DNA of 64,000 nt from Paenibacillus cellulositrophicus (GCF_009363095.1 NZ_CP045295.1:4741001-4805000); one strand, 5' to 3'. Shown: positions 45,577 through 54,197, counted from the stretch's first letter. Notes: generated by a model from the letters alone, not told the origin. Numbers and translations are program-made.

Positions 45577-46659
45577 ATGCGAAAGCAGACGATGCAAAAT
45601 CACGATAGAAAGCCGGCACTCCGCCCGGGTCTTCTCGGCGCTCTGCTGCTGGCCTGCATTCTCGTCTTTACCGGCTGCAGCAAGGATGCGCCGGTGAATG
45701 GCTCCGTATCGGCAGCGGGCGGCGACGTCACCCTGGTGATCGGCGCGTACAGCGTGGCGAAGGATGCGATGGCCGACATCCTGCCGAAGTTTCAGCAGGA
45801 ATGGAAGGAGAAGACCGGGCAGACGGTCAAATTCCAGGAGTCCTATGAGGCGTCGGGAACCCAGGCGCGGGCGATTGCCGGCGGCTTTGAGGCCGACGTC
45901 ACGATGCTCGCGATGGAGGGGGACGTCGATAAGCTCGTCAGCGCGGGGCTCATCGATAAGGACTGGAAGACGAAACATCCGGACCAGGGCATGGTCACCC
46001 GCTCCATCGTCGTGCTGGGCACGCGGGAAGGGAACCCGCTGGGGATCAAGGATTTTCAGGACCTGACCAAGCCGGGGGTCAAAGTGCTGTACCCCAACCC
46101 GAAGACTTCGGGCGGGGCGCAGTGGGACATCAACGCCATTTACGGCGCAGGTCTGAAAGCTTCGGAGCAGCAGGGACACAAGGATCCGGCCGCGGCCAAA
46201 GCTTTCCTGGAGCAGGTCCACAAGAACGTGGAGTCGCTCGACAAGAGCGGCCGGGCGTCTATGGCGGCGTTCGAGTACGGCGTGGGCGACGTCATCGTCA
46301 CGTACGAGAATGAGCTCCTGGCGCGCATCCAGCAGGGCGTCAAATACGACGTCGTCATTCCGGAGAACACGATCCTGATCGAGAATCCGGCCGCCGTCGT
46401 GGACGCTTTTGCCAAGAAGCACGGCACCACCAAGGTGGCCGAGGCGTTCGTGAAGTACCTGTGGAGCAAGGAAGCGCAGGAAATCTTCGCCGCACACGGC
46501 TTCCGCCCCGTCGACGACGAGGTGCTGAAGGCCAACGCGGCCAAGTACCCGGTGCCGAAAGGGCTGTTCGATATCAACTATCTCGGCGGCTGGGGTGAGG
46601 TGCGCAGCACGCTCTACTCCAAGCGGGGTGTGTGGTACCAGGTGCTGGCGGGGATTTGA
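45577..46659 (+). CDS. sbp: Sulfate-binding lipoprotein
   Basis: A 360-residue extracellular solute-binding protein with a lipobox LLACILVFTGC near residue 29. The family signature SYEASGTQARAIAGGFEADV (residues about 89-108) and PKTSGGAQWDINAIYGAGL fit Sbp/CysP-type sulfate- or thiosulfate-binding proteins. KGLFDI and GWGEV close it. AAAGGAG precedes ATG 45577. It should deliver sulfate to CysTWA. In many bacteria the gene comes first; here it is last, after a gap with a hairpin. Confidence 0.93.
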   Translation: MRKQTMQNHDRKPALRPGLLGALLLACILVFTGCSKDAPVNGSVSAAGGDVTLVIGAYSVAKDAMADILPKFQQEWKEKTGQTVKFQESYEASGTQARAIAGGFEADVTMLAMEGDVDKLVSAGLIDKDWKTKHPDQGMVTRSIVVLGTREGNPLGIKDFQDLTKPGVKVLYPNPKTSGGAQWDINAIYGAGLKASEQQGHKDPAAAKAFLEQVHKNVESLDKSGRASMAAFEYGVGDVIVTYENELLARIQQGVKYDVVIPENTILIENPAAVVDAFAKKHGTTKVAEAFVKYLWSKEAQEIFAAHGFRPVDDEVLKANAAKYPVPKGLFDINYLGGWGEVRSTLYSKRGVWYQVLAGI

Positions 46660-46683
46660 GTGACAGGAGTCGGAGCAGTGTTT

Positions 46684-46718
46684 AAGCAGGTGACCGCTTG
46701 GCGGGGCCTGCTTTTTTG
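46684..46718 (+). terminator. Intrinsic terminator after sbp
   Basis: AAGCAGG / CCTGCTT with an inner CCGC/GCGG pair and a following TTTTTTG end the sulfate operon. Confidence 0.85.
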
Positions 46719-46771
46719 TGCTTGGCTGCAAGAATGGCCAGTAGGCGGACGAAAGTGCACTCCCCACCATG

Positions 46772-46798
46772 AAAAAAAAGCCCGGCCATCAGCCGGGC
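46772..46798 (-). terminator. Terminator overlapping the end of the MFS gene
   Basis: On the minus strand GCCCGGC / GCCGGGC with a 5-base loop is followed by TTTTTTTT. The arm encodes the last Pro-Gly of the protein, and the TGA stop falls in the loop, so translation and termination signals overlap. Confidence 0.88.
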
Positions 46799-48051
46799 AT
46801 TTCAACGTTCATCTCCTGCTGCTGGTGCCTGCGGCTGAGCGAAGGCAGGACGGCAAGGTAGTAGACGCTGACGATAAAGATGCTGGCCGCCAGGATCCAG
46901 TACAATGCGGTGACGGATACCAGGCCGGGGAAGGCGACGGCCAGAAATCCGAGCGCGATCGCCTGGCCGGTCGTGTTGAGCGGCTCGATCCAGGCGCTGA
47001 CGCGGCCCATGCTTTGGGGCTCGACGAGCTCCGGCAGCCATCCGCCCAGCACGACGTTGATCGGAGCGAGGATCACACCGAGCAGCACCATCGTGCCCAA
47101 ATACAGCTGAATGTTGTGGAAACCGCCGGCGACCAGCGTAATGATGCCGATGAGGAACAGTCCGGTGATCAGCACGCCCACTTTACCGATTTTTTTGATA
47201 AGCAGGGTGCTGATTGCGCTGCCCACAAGGTAGCCGATCCCAAGGAACACCATTACCAAAGGTGTGTATACCTCGTAGTGTTCCGGGCTGAGCTTGTATT
47301 TCATCGTAAAGAGGGGCAGGATCGAAAACACGCCGTTGACGATGCCGAAGAAGAAAAAGCCGAGAATAATCGCCAGCAGCAGGCGCGAACGGACGATGTA
47401 TTGAAAGCCCATGCCGAAGTCGGCGGCGATGCTTTTCAGATTCAGGTCTTTCAAGCGTACTTTGCCGTTGGGCTGGGAGACATGCTGCGGGAAACGGCAT
47501 GACATGAGAAGCAGGGCTGAGATGACGAAGCTGGCCATGTCGATCAGAATGGCGCCTTCAATGCCGAGGTAATAGTAAGCTGCCGAGCCGAGACTCATGC
47601 CAAAGAGCATGAATACGCCCGAGATGGACATGTTCAGGCTGGAGGCCTGCACGTACTGTTCGGGTTTCATGACCCCCTGGAGCAGGCTCATTTCGGCGGG
47701 TGCAAAAAACTTCGAGATGGCGCTGCGCAGAAATAGAAGGGCAAACGCGCCGACGATCCAGTTTTCATAAATCGCGAGCAGCAGGACCAGGGAGAGGACC
47801 GCGCGGATCCAGTCGCTGTTGACGGCGATACGTTTGCGGTCCAGTCTGTCGGCAAGCACGCCGACGAACAGGAACACGACCAGCGTCGGCAGAGAATACA
47901 TTAGCTCGGCTAATGTGGCGTAGGCGGGCTGGTTGCTGAAGCGATCAACGAGATAAAAGGCGAAAGCCATGCTGCCAACCATCGAGCCAAGCTGGGACGC
48001 GAAGTTGGCCAAAAACATTTTAACAAATGTGGCATTGCGGAAAAGCTCCAT
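46789..48051 (-). CDS. MFS transporter
   Basis: A 420-residue major facilitator with about 12 helices. The N-terminus ELFRNATFVKMFLANFASQLGS and the loop FVGVLADRLDRKRIAV (helix 2-3 motif) fit the MFS_3/EntS-like group of small-molecule exporters. A second conserved loop, LGGWLPELVEPQSMGRVSAW, lies near residue 325. The substrate is unknown. The only upstream sequence (48052-48499) holds nested inverted repeats and the divergent MBL gene. The stop codon sits inside its terminator. Confidence 0.92.
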   Translation of the reverse strand: MELFRNATFVKMFLANFASQLGSMVGSMAFAFYLVDRFSNQPAYATLAELMYSLPTLVVFLFVGVLADRLDRKRIAVNSDWIRAVLSLVLLLAIYENWIVGAFALLFLRSAISKFFAPAEMSLLQGVMKPEQYVQASSLNMSISGVFMLFGMSLGSAAYYYLGIEGAILIDMASFVISALLLMSCRFPQHVSQPNGKVRLKDLNLKSIAADFGMGFQYIVRSRLLLAIILGFFFFGIVNGVFSILPLFTMKYKLSPEHYEVYTPLVMVFLGIGYLVGSAISTLLIKKIGKVGVLITGLFLIGIITLVAGGFHNIQLYLGTMVLLGVILAPINVVLGGWLPELVEPQSMGRVSAWIEPLNTTGQAIALGFLAVAFPGLVSVTALYWILAASIFIVSVYYLAVLPSLSRRHQQQEMNVEMPG

Positions 48052-48293
48052 GCGGGTGACCTCGTTTCTTTTAAATTTTACGGTACAAATATGGCGAACT
48101 TGGAGTGGTTGATGGACTTCACCCAGGCACCGGGCACCCGCATCATGCGGTTCATCCGATCATCTGTGTCCGGCTTGCGCCGGTCAGGGGCAGTTTTAAC
48201 AGCGGTGCCTGATGCGTCCGTCGTTCGCAGCTTTGATCTCAGTGTACTCGAATTAGCGGCCGGCATAAATCGCCGCTGGTATGATTTTGCAGT

Positions 48294-48318
48294 CGGTCTC
48301 TAGACCGAGAACTCTCGG
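48294..48318. promoter_or_regulatory. Two overlapping perfect palindromes
   Basis: CGGTCTCTAGACCG (48294-48307) and CCGAGAACTCTCGG (48305-48318) share CCG, so as RNA the two hairpins exclude each other. They lie between the divergent MFS and MBL genes, just before an AT-rich promoter-like stretch with TATCAT and TATTATAG. Confidence 0.5.
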
Positions 48319-48347
48319 AAAGGCGAATATGGTATCATATTATAGAT

Positions 48348-48422
48348 TGAACTCAAGTTTCGAATTGAACCCCCTGTTGTAACAGCTTATCCAAGCCCTT
48401 CAACATGAATTTCTTGAGTTCA
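48348..48422. repeat. 10-bp inverted repeat enclosing a small hairpin
   Basis: TGAACTCAAG (48348-48357) is the exact reverse complement of CTTGAGTTCA (48413-48422). CTGTT/AACAG lies between them. TATA-rich sequence flanks both ends. It could be a leader RNA of the MBL gene or a short palindromic element. The remainder of 48052-48499 shows no gene that I trust. Confidence 0.5.
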
Positions 48423-48499
48423 TTTTATATAGCTGTAACGAACCTGGAATATAACCACCACCCTACATACATAGGAAAAATAAGGAGATGACCGACGCA

Positions 48500-49276
48500 A
48501 TGGACGCATTGATCTTTTTGGGAACCGGGGACGCGATGGGCGTCCCGCGCGTGTACTGCAGCTGCGAGGTGTGCGAGGAGGCCCGGACGACGGGGATGAA
48601 CCGGCGCTTGCGTTCTTCCGTGCTCGTCCAGGGGCAGGGGGAGGCCGACGGCTTTATTATCGATTGCGGCCCGGATTGGCGCAGCCAGATGGAAGCGATC
48701 GGGCAGCGGGCGACGGCGCGGATGCTGGTGACGCATGCGCATTTTGACCATATCGGCGGGCTGCCGGAGTGGGCGGATGAATGCCGCTGGCGGCAGGCCA
48801 AAGGGGAGCTGTATGCCCCGCAGGAGGTGCTGGACCAAATTCAGCGGCAGTTTCCGTGGATACACCGGCAGCTTCAAATGATTCCCGCTGATGCTGGAAT
48901 CGAGCTTGGCGGCTGGAACATCACCACGTGGAAGGTGACGCATGGGGCGAACGGTTATGCCTATGCATACCGGCTGGAGAAGCCGGGCTTCCGCTGGGTG
49001 TACTGCTCGGACTCGATCGGTCTGAACGAGGAGGAGAAAAGGCCGCTGCACGGCCTGGATCTGCTGGTGCTTGGGACGAGCTTTTTTCATGAGACGGCCC
49101 CTTATCCCACCCGGTCCGTGTACGATATGAAGGAAGCGGCAGAGCTGCTGCAAGAGGTGAAGCCGCTGCGAACGGTCTACACCCATATGTCGCATGATAT
49201 CGACCTGAACCGGTCTTATCCGCTCCCTCCGCAGGTGACGCTAGCCGTGGCCGGGATGAAGGTTGAGCTGGGCTGA
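48500..49276 (+). CDS. PhnP-like MBL-fold hydrolase
   Basis: About 258 residues. It begins DALIFLGTGDAMGVPRVYCSCEVC, as in PhnP-type phosphodiesterases, with the metal motif THAHFDHIGGLPEW (residues about 77-90) and further metal residues in YCSDSIG and YTHMSHDID. The substrate may be a cyclic phosphodiester, but no phn genes are near. ATG 48500 fits the AGGAGATGA site better than ATG 48488. An AraC-type regulator gene follows after 30 bp. Confidence 0.88.
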   Translation: MDALIFLGTGDAMGVPRVYCSCEVCEEARTTGMNRRLRSSVLVQGQGEADGFIIDCGPDWRSQMEAIGQRATARMLVTHAHFDHIGGLPEWADECRWRQAKGELYAPQEVLDQIQRQFPWIHRQLQMIPADAGIELGGWNITTWKVTHGANGYAYAYRLEKPGFRWVYCSDSIGLNEEEKRPLHGLDLLVLGTSFFHETAPYPTRSVYDMKEAAELLQEVKPLRTVYTHMSHDIDLNRSYPLPPQVTLAVAGMKVELG

Positions 49277-49306
49277 CCGTTAAGGGAAAAAAGGAGGTTC
49301 GTATCC

Positions 49307-50254
49307 ATGGCAAACGTCAGCGGATGGAATGGCAGCGAATTGGACGGATGGGAACCCGGCGGATTATTTCCCCAAAAGCTGATGCTGGCGGACTGCCGTC
49401 CGGAGGTGAGCGCCTACTATTTTAAAGAGTGGAACGGTTTTGACATGGCACTGCATACCCATGACTCCTCCGAAATCATGTATGTCATAGACGGGAACTG
49501 CTCAGTCGGGGTGAAGCCGTTTGGAGAAAACGAAGCGGTTGTGCATCTGACCAAGGGCGGCTTTATCCTGCTGGACGGAACCGTTCCCCATCGTCTGCTG
49601 GTGACGGGGCGCTGCCGGATGCTCAACATCGAATTCCGCTTTGTCGAGCGGGATGGGGTGCTGCCGTCGACGAAACAGCTGGCCGAGGGAGAGGAGGCGC
49701 TTGCGGCGCTGTTCCAGAACCCGGCTCCCTATGTCGTGCTTAGGGAATTTCATGACGTGCATCAGCTGCTGAAAAATCTTGTTCTGGAGCTGGACGCAGC
49801 CGAATCCGGACAGGAGCTGATGCCGCAGCTGATGCTCGCCGAGCTGCTGATCCGGATTGCCCGGCTGCATCAGGAATACGTGGAGGCCGGTCCCGATACG
49901 CAGAGTATGTACGTGCGGCAGTGCATCGAGTACCTGTATCAGAACTACGATCGCAGCATCCAGGTAAAAGACGCCGCCGAGCATGTCCGGCTTCACCCCG
50001 GGTATTTGCAGCGGGTATTCAAGCAGAAGACGGGCATGTCGATCATGGAATACCTGAACGCCTACCGAATGGACAAAACGGCGATGCTCCTGCGGCAGAC
50101 GGAAATTCCTGTGGCGGATATCGCGGATTACGTGGGGATCGGCAGCCGCCAGTATCTGCATCTGATGTTCAAAAAGCATACCGGCCAGACGCCGGTCGAG
50201 TACCGGAAGGCTTCCCGGATCGCAGGGTACGTGGATTCCCGGGACGTGCAGTAA
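49307..50254 (+). CDS. AraC-family regulator
   Basis: A 315-residue regulator. The N-terminal cupin-like domain includes HTHDSSEIMYVIDGNC and HLTKGGFILLDGTVPH. The C-terminal double helix-turn-helix spans about residues 205-305 (KDAAEHVRLHPGYLQRVFKQKTGMSIMEYLNAYRM and DYVGIGSRQYLHLMFKKHTGQTPVEYRK). AAAAAGGAGG precedes ATG 49307. It lies 141 bp before the alpha-galactosidase gene and is its likely activator. Confidence 0.93.
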   Translation: MANVSGWNGSELDGWEPGGLFPQKLMLADCRPEVSAYYFKEWNGFDMALHTHDSSEIMYVIDGNCSVGVKPFGENEAVVHLTKGGFILLDGTVPHRLLVTGRCRMLNIEFRFVERDGVLPSTKQLAEGEEALAALFQNPAPYVVLREFHDVHQLLKNLVLELDAAESGQELMPQLMLAELLIRIARLHQEYVEAGPDTQSMYVRQCIEYLYQNYDRSIQVKDAAEHVRLHPGYLQRVFKQKTGMSIMEYLNAYRMDKTAMLLRQTEIPVADIADYVGIGSRQYLHLMFKKHTGQTPVEYRKASRIAGYVDSRDVQ

Positions 50255-50309
50255 TCCAAATCCAAAAAGTGAGAATTGTTGACACTTTTCCGGCAAAGAG
50301 GTCATGAAT

Positions 50310-50325
50310 TTGATAACGTTTTCCC
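50310..50325. promoter_or_regulatory. Candidate cre site before the alpha-galactosidase gene
   Basis: TTGATAACGTTTTCCC matches the CcpA consensus WTGNAARCGNWWWCAW apart from two positions. It overlaps the -35 position of the -10 element TACAAT (50338-50343, extended by TGC), so glucose repression of the GH4 gene by CcpA would be expected. Confidence 0.5.
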
Positions 50326-50337
50326 AGGAAGGGTTGC

Positions 50338-50343
50338 TACAAT
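50338..50343 (+). promoter_or_regulatory. Extended -10 element of the GH4 gene promoter
   Basis: TGCTACAAT is an extended -10. No good -35 lies 17 bp before it, which fits activation by the AraC-type regulator encoded directly upstream. Confidence 0.45.
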
Positions 50344-50395
50344 ACCTGTATCAGGGTGAACCTGGCGACTATTCTTGAGGGAGGCGGTTTTTGCC

Positions 50396-51904
50396 GTGTC
50401 ATTTAAAATTGCTTTTATCGGGGCGGGAAGCATTGGCTTTACCCGTGGACTGCTGCGCGACCTGTTGTCCGTTCCGGAATTTCATAACGTGGAAGTTGCT
50501 TTTACGGACATCAATCCGCACAACCTGGACATGGTAACCGAGCTGTGCCAGCGGGACATTCGGGAGAACGGGCTGGACATTAACATTCACGCGACGACGA
50601 ACCGCCGCGAGGCGCTGAAGGATGCCAAATACGTTATCTGTACGATCCGCGTGGGCGGCTTGGAGGCGTTTGCGACGGATGTGGACATTCCGCTGAAATA
50701 CGGCGTTGATCAATGCGTGGGCGACACGCTGTGCGCAGGCGGCATCATGTACGGACAGCGCGGCATTGCCGAGATGCTGAACATCTGCAGGGACATCCGC
50801 GAAATGGCGTCCAAGGACGTGCTGCTGCTGAACTACGCCAATCCGATGGCGATGCTCACGTGGGCCTGCAACAAATACGGCGGGGTCCGCACGGTCGGAC
50901 TGTGCCATGGGGTGCAGGGCGGTCACTGGCAAATTGCGGAAGCTTTTGGCCTGAAGCAGGAGGAAGTGGATATCATTTGCGCGGGCATCAACCATCAGAC
51001 GTGGTATATCCAGATCCGCCATAACGGAGAGGACTTGACCGGCAAGCTGCTGGAAGCGTTCGAGAAGCATCCGGATTTCAGCCGGACGGAGAAGGTACGG
51101 ATCGACATGCTGCGCCGCTTCGGCTATTACAGCACGGAATCGAACGGACATCTCAGCGAGTATGTTCCGTGGTACCGCAAGCGGGCGGACGAAATCAACG
51201 ACTGGATCGACCTCGGCAGCTGGATCAACGGGGAGACCGGAGGATACCTTCGCGTTTGCACGGAAGGGCGCAACTGGTTTGAGACCGATTTTCCCAACTG
51301 GATGAAGGAGAAGCCGTTCGAATACAAGCAGGACCAGCGCAGCCATGAGCACGGATCCTACATCATCGAAGGCTTGGAGACGGGACGGGTGTACCGGGGG
51401 CATTTCAACGTGGTCAACAACGGAGTGATCACCAATCTGCCGGATGACGCGATCATCGAGGCTCCGGGATACGTCGACCGCAACGGCATCTCCATGCCGG
51501 TGGTCGGGGATCTGCCGCTCGGACCGGCGGCGGTCTGCAATGCGAGCATTTCCGTGCAGCGGCTGGCGGTGGAAGCGGCCGTGCATGGCGACGACAAGCT
51601 GCTCCGCCAGGCGTTCATGATGGACCCGCTGGTTGGCGCGGTGTGCAACCCGAACGAAATTTGGCAGATGGTCGACGAAATGCTCGTGGCGCAGGAGCAG
51701 TGGCTGCCGCAATACGGGGATGCCATCGCCGAGGCGTCGGTACGGCTGGCTTCCGGCAACCTGATTCCGACCCGGGAAGGATACCGCGGCGCGGCACGCC
51801 TCAAGGTGAAGACCGTGGAGGAAATGCAGCAGGACCGGGAAGCCGCCAACAAAAACGCCGGCGAATCGGATAAAGGCAAGGACCGGGCCAAAGCGGTTCA
51901 GTAA
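50396..51904 (+). CDS. melA: GH4-family alpha-galactosidase or glucosidase
   Basis: About 502 residues, a glycoside hydrolase family 4 enzyme dependent on NAD and Mn. The N-terminal dinucleotide motif FIGAGSIGFTRGLLRDLL (residues 6-23), VLLLNYANPMAMLTWACNKY and GLCHGVQGGHWQ (with the catalytic Cys-His pair), and ICAGINHQTWYIQI are present. The overall length and motifs fit MelA alpha-galactosidase better than maltose-6-phosphate hydrolases. GTG 50396 follows GAGGGAGG. No sugar transporter gene is adjacent. Confidence 0.88.
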   Translation: MSFKIAFIGAGSIGFTRGLLRDLLSVPEFHNVEVAFTDINPHNLDMVTELCQRDIRENGLDINIHATTNRREALKDAKYVICTIRVGGLEAFATDVDIPLKYGVDQCVGDTLCAGGIMYGQRGIAEMLNICRDIREMASKDVLLLNYANPMAMLTWACNKYGGVRTVGLCHGVQGGHWQIAEAFGLKQEEVDIICAGINHQTWYIQIRHNGEDLTGKLLEAFEKHPDFSRTEKVRIDMLRRFGYYSTESNGHLSEYVPWYRKRADEINDWIDLGSWINGETGGYLRVCTEGRNWFETDFPNWMKEKPFEYKQDQRSHEHGSYIIEGLETGRVYRGHFNVVNNGVITNLPDDAIIEAPGYVDRNGISMPVVGDLPLGPAAVCNASISVQRLAVEAAVHGDDKLLRQAFMMDPLVGAVCNPNEIWQMVDEMLVAQEQWLPQYGDAIAEASVRLASGNLIPTREGYRGAARLKVKTVEEMQQDREAANKNAGESDKGKDRAKAVQ

Positions 51905-51942
51905 ACGGTAAACCAGCAGCCGGGAAATATCAGCCGGCAAAC

Positions 51943-51998
51943 AAAAAGACAGCTTGGGAACTAGGATCGGTGATCCTGATTCGCGGCTGTCTTTTTTA
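51943..51998. terminator. Bidirectional terminator between melA and the HAD gene
   Basis: AAAAAGACAGC (51943-51953) pairs with GCTGTCTTTTT (51986-51996), with an inner GGATC/GATCC pair. It serves the convergent melA and HAD genes. Confidence 0.88.
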
Positions 51999-52029
51999 AA
52001 CCTTGCTTATCGCTAAATATTCGACCGAA

Positions 52030-52827
52030 TTAAACGTTCAGCACAAACTTCTCGATCGCGGCCTTCACGCCTTCGTCGTTGTTGCTTAACGTTACGTAGT
52101 TCGCAATGTCCTTCAGCGCCGGGATGGCGTTGCCCATCGCAATGCCCAGGCCTGCCGCTTCCAGCATCTCATGATCGTTCCAGGAATCGCCGATGGCGAT
52201 CGTCTCGGACATGTCGCAGCCAAAGTGGCTGGCGAGGAAGGTGAGGGCATGGCCTTTGGTGCCTTCGCGGTGCATGATTTCGAGGAAGTGCGGCTTCGAT
52301 TTGGTGATGTGCACTTCGTCTCCCAGCAGGTCGCGCAGAATCGGGATCAGCTGATCCAGGTAGGCCGGATCGTCGATGATGAGCATCTTCGGCGTCTTCT
52401 GGGCGATCAGCTTTTCAAAATCCGGCTCGATATAGTAAGGCGTGCGGTTGAGTTCGCTGTAATCCTTCAGCTTCTGGTTCTCTTCGCGGGCATACAGCTT
52501 GTCGTCAATATAAACCTGCAGGTGAAGGTTATGCTCGATGCAGTATTGGAACAGCTTGTAGCCCGCATCCTTTGGCACGTAGCGCTCGTAAAGGACTTTT
52601 TCGTCCATCAGGTTTTTGACCAGTGCCCCTTGGTACGTAATGATCGGCACGTTCAACCCGGTTTGGCGGGCAATGGCTTGGGCAGAGGCATAGGCCCGGC
52701 CCGTGGCCAGCGTGACGACCACGTCTTTGGCGACCGCCTGCTCCAGCGCCTGCTGGGTGCCCGGGGTCACCTCTTTATCGTCGTTAATCAGAGTATCGTC
52801 GATGTCGATCGCGATCAATTTGTACAT
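52030..52827 (-). CDS. Cof-type HAD-superfamily phosphatase
   Basis: A 265-residue HAD phosphatase of the Cof/YkrA group with a large cap. Motif I IDIDDTLIND (Asp nucleophile), motif II VVTLATGRAY, motif III with Lys in the TKSKPHFLEI segment and motif IV IAIGDSWNDHEML are all visible. AAAGGAGAGAG precedes ATG 52827. Substrates are typically sugar phosphates or flavin/PLP phosphates; this one is unassigned. Confidence 0.93.
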   Translation of the reverse strand: MYKLIAIDIDDTLINDDKEVTPGTQQALEQAVAKDVVVTLATGRAYASAQAIARQTGLNVPIITYQGALVKNLMDEKVLYERYVPKDAGYKLFQYCIEHNLHLQVYIDDKLYAREENQKLKDYSELNRTPYYIEPDFEKLIAQKTPKMLIIDDPAYLDQLIPILRDLLGDEVHITKSKPHFLEIMHREGTKGHALTFLASHFGCDMSETIAIGDSWNDHEMLEAAGLGIAMGNAIPALKDIANYVTLSNNDEGVKAAIEKFVLNV

Positions 52828-52954
52828 GGTTCTCTCTCCTTTAATCATGGCGAACCTTTCAGCCTTTAAATGCGCTGAACAGCTCGTCCATGTTCTCTCT
52901 ACCGCAGGAAGGGTATTTATCTAAACGTTCCTGCACAGTATGGCTCTTATCTAC

Positions 52955-53066
52955 ATAATAGAATCTATCGTTTTCAGCGAAGCTGAAGCATTCTATTATC
53001 GCAAGAAAAGATTCCACTAAAAGCGGTCTGTCTTCTGTGGGTTACATCGATCATACTTCTCTTTAG
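52955..53066 (+). repeat. Copy B of the two-hairpin repeat
   Basis: Hairpin 1: TAATAGAAT / ATTCTATTA (52956-52964 and 52990-52998), inner TTCAGC / GCTGAA (52973-52978 and 52982-52987) with loop GAA; internal-loop lengths (8 and 2 nt) are the same as in copy A. The linker TCGC is shared. Hairpin 2 is weaker than in copies A and C. It lies between the HAD gene and the EamA gene at 53173. Confidence 0.8.
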
Positions 53067-53108
53067 AGATCAGAAAGTCCAACCTCTATTGGGAAAAGCA
53101 TCTTGATC

Positions 53109-53176
53109 TCGCAAGAAAAGTTTCCACTGAAAGCGGTCTGTCTTCTGTGAAAGTACTTCGATCATACTTTTCTTAT
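53109..53176 (+). repeat. Copy C: second half of the two-hairpin repeat
   Basis: AAGAAAAGT / ACTTTTCTT (53113-53121 and 53166-53174) forms the long stem around GCGGTCTGTCTTCTGTG. Hairpin 1 is missing, so this is a half unit 45 bp after copy B. Its right end overlaps the TAA stop of the minus-strand EamA gene. Confidence 0.8.
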
Positions 53177-54075
53177 TGTACCTCACGCGGGGCAGATTTC
53201 AATTCCGCGAGGATCATTCCGGCAAAAATACAAATACATCCCAGTCCCGCCGCAGCGCCCAGCACCTCTCCGCCGAAGGTGACGCCCGTCAATGCCGCAA
53301 AGACCGGTTCCATGGCAAAAATAACGGCAACCCGCGACGGGTTCGTATATTTCTGGCACACGGTTTGAATCCAAAAGGCGAACGCGCTGGTCGGACCGAT
53401 CGACACCAGGAGCGCCCAGATCACTTCCGGCTTCAGCAGACGATCCGCCACCTGCGTCAACGGGCCCACATCCTCAAATAACAACGAGGAGAGGAGGCTG
53501 AGCAGCCCGACGACTGCCATCTGCATCGCAGCCAGAGGCAGCGCGGAATAGCGAGGCGCAAACACGCCCGTATACGCCACATGCAGAGCGAACGCCACCG
53601 CGCACAGGAAGATGAGAAAGTCGCCTTTATTCAGCGTCAGAGCCGTGCCGGCGAAAGCCAGCAGGTACAAGCCGGCGGCGGCCAGCAGCGCGCTGATCCA
53701 CGTATAGCGGGATATGGGGCTTTTCAGCAGCAGGAGCGCCAAAAACGGAACAAACACGACGGACAAACCCGTAATAAAACCGGCGTTTGAAGTGGTCGTG
53801 TACAGCAGTCCCACCGTTTGGAAGGCATAGCCCAGAAACAAAAAAAGGCCCAGCAGGCACGAGTGGAGCAGCATTTTGCCGGAAATGTCCCGCCACTGGC
53901 TGCGGTAGAAGAACGTAATGATCAGAGCCAGCAGCACAGCCGCACCCAAGAAGCGGATGCCGTTGAAGGCAAGGGGAGGCAGGACCCGGACCGCATGCTG
54001 CACGATCAAAAAGGTACATCCCCACATCATCGCCACGATGAGCAGGCTGAGGTCGGCAATACGGGAGCGGTTCAA
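53173..54075 (-). CDS. EamA/DMT-family transporter
   Basis: A 300-residue membrane protein with ten helices in two EamA repeats. The first has LSLLIVAMMWGCTFLIVQHAV and TTTSNAGFITGLSVVFVPFLALLLL; the second has SRVAVIFAMEPVFAALTGVTFGGEVLG. The start is TTG 54075 after AAAGGAATGA. It is probably a small-metabolite exporter. Its 3' end, including the stop codon, overlaps a copy of the two-hairpin repeat. Confidence 0.93.
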   Translation of the reverse strand: MNRSRIADLSLLIVAMMWGCTFLIVQHAVRVLPPLAFNGIRFLGAAVLLALIITFFYRSQWRDISGKMLLHSCLLGLFLFLGYAFQTVGLLYTTTSNAGFITGLSVVFVPFLALLLLKSPISRYTWISALLAAAGLYLLAFAGTALTLNKGDFLIFLCAVAFALHVAYTGVFAPRYSALPLAAMQMAVVGLLSLLSSLLFEDVGPLTQVADRLLKPEVIWALLVSIGPTSAFAFWIQTVCQKYTNPSRVAVIFAMEPVFAALTGVTFGGEVLGAAAGLGCICIFAGMILAELKSAPREVQ

Positions 54076-54197
54076 ATGAAGTCATTCCTTTCACGGTTCG
54101 TACGATCGGCCTGTGCAAAACAGGCAAGCGACCAAATTGTATCGTAAAACCCGAGGGAGAACAAGGATCAAAAAGGCGCTATGGGCGGCTTCAGGGC

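Noticed and set aside
48091..48303. 70-codon frame upstream of the PhnP-like gene
   Set aside because: No ribosome binding site, no hydrophobic or conserved pattern, and it ends within the palindromes.
50399..51940. 513-codon frame opposite melA
   Set aside because: No domain pattern; GH4 motifs are clear on the plus strand.
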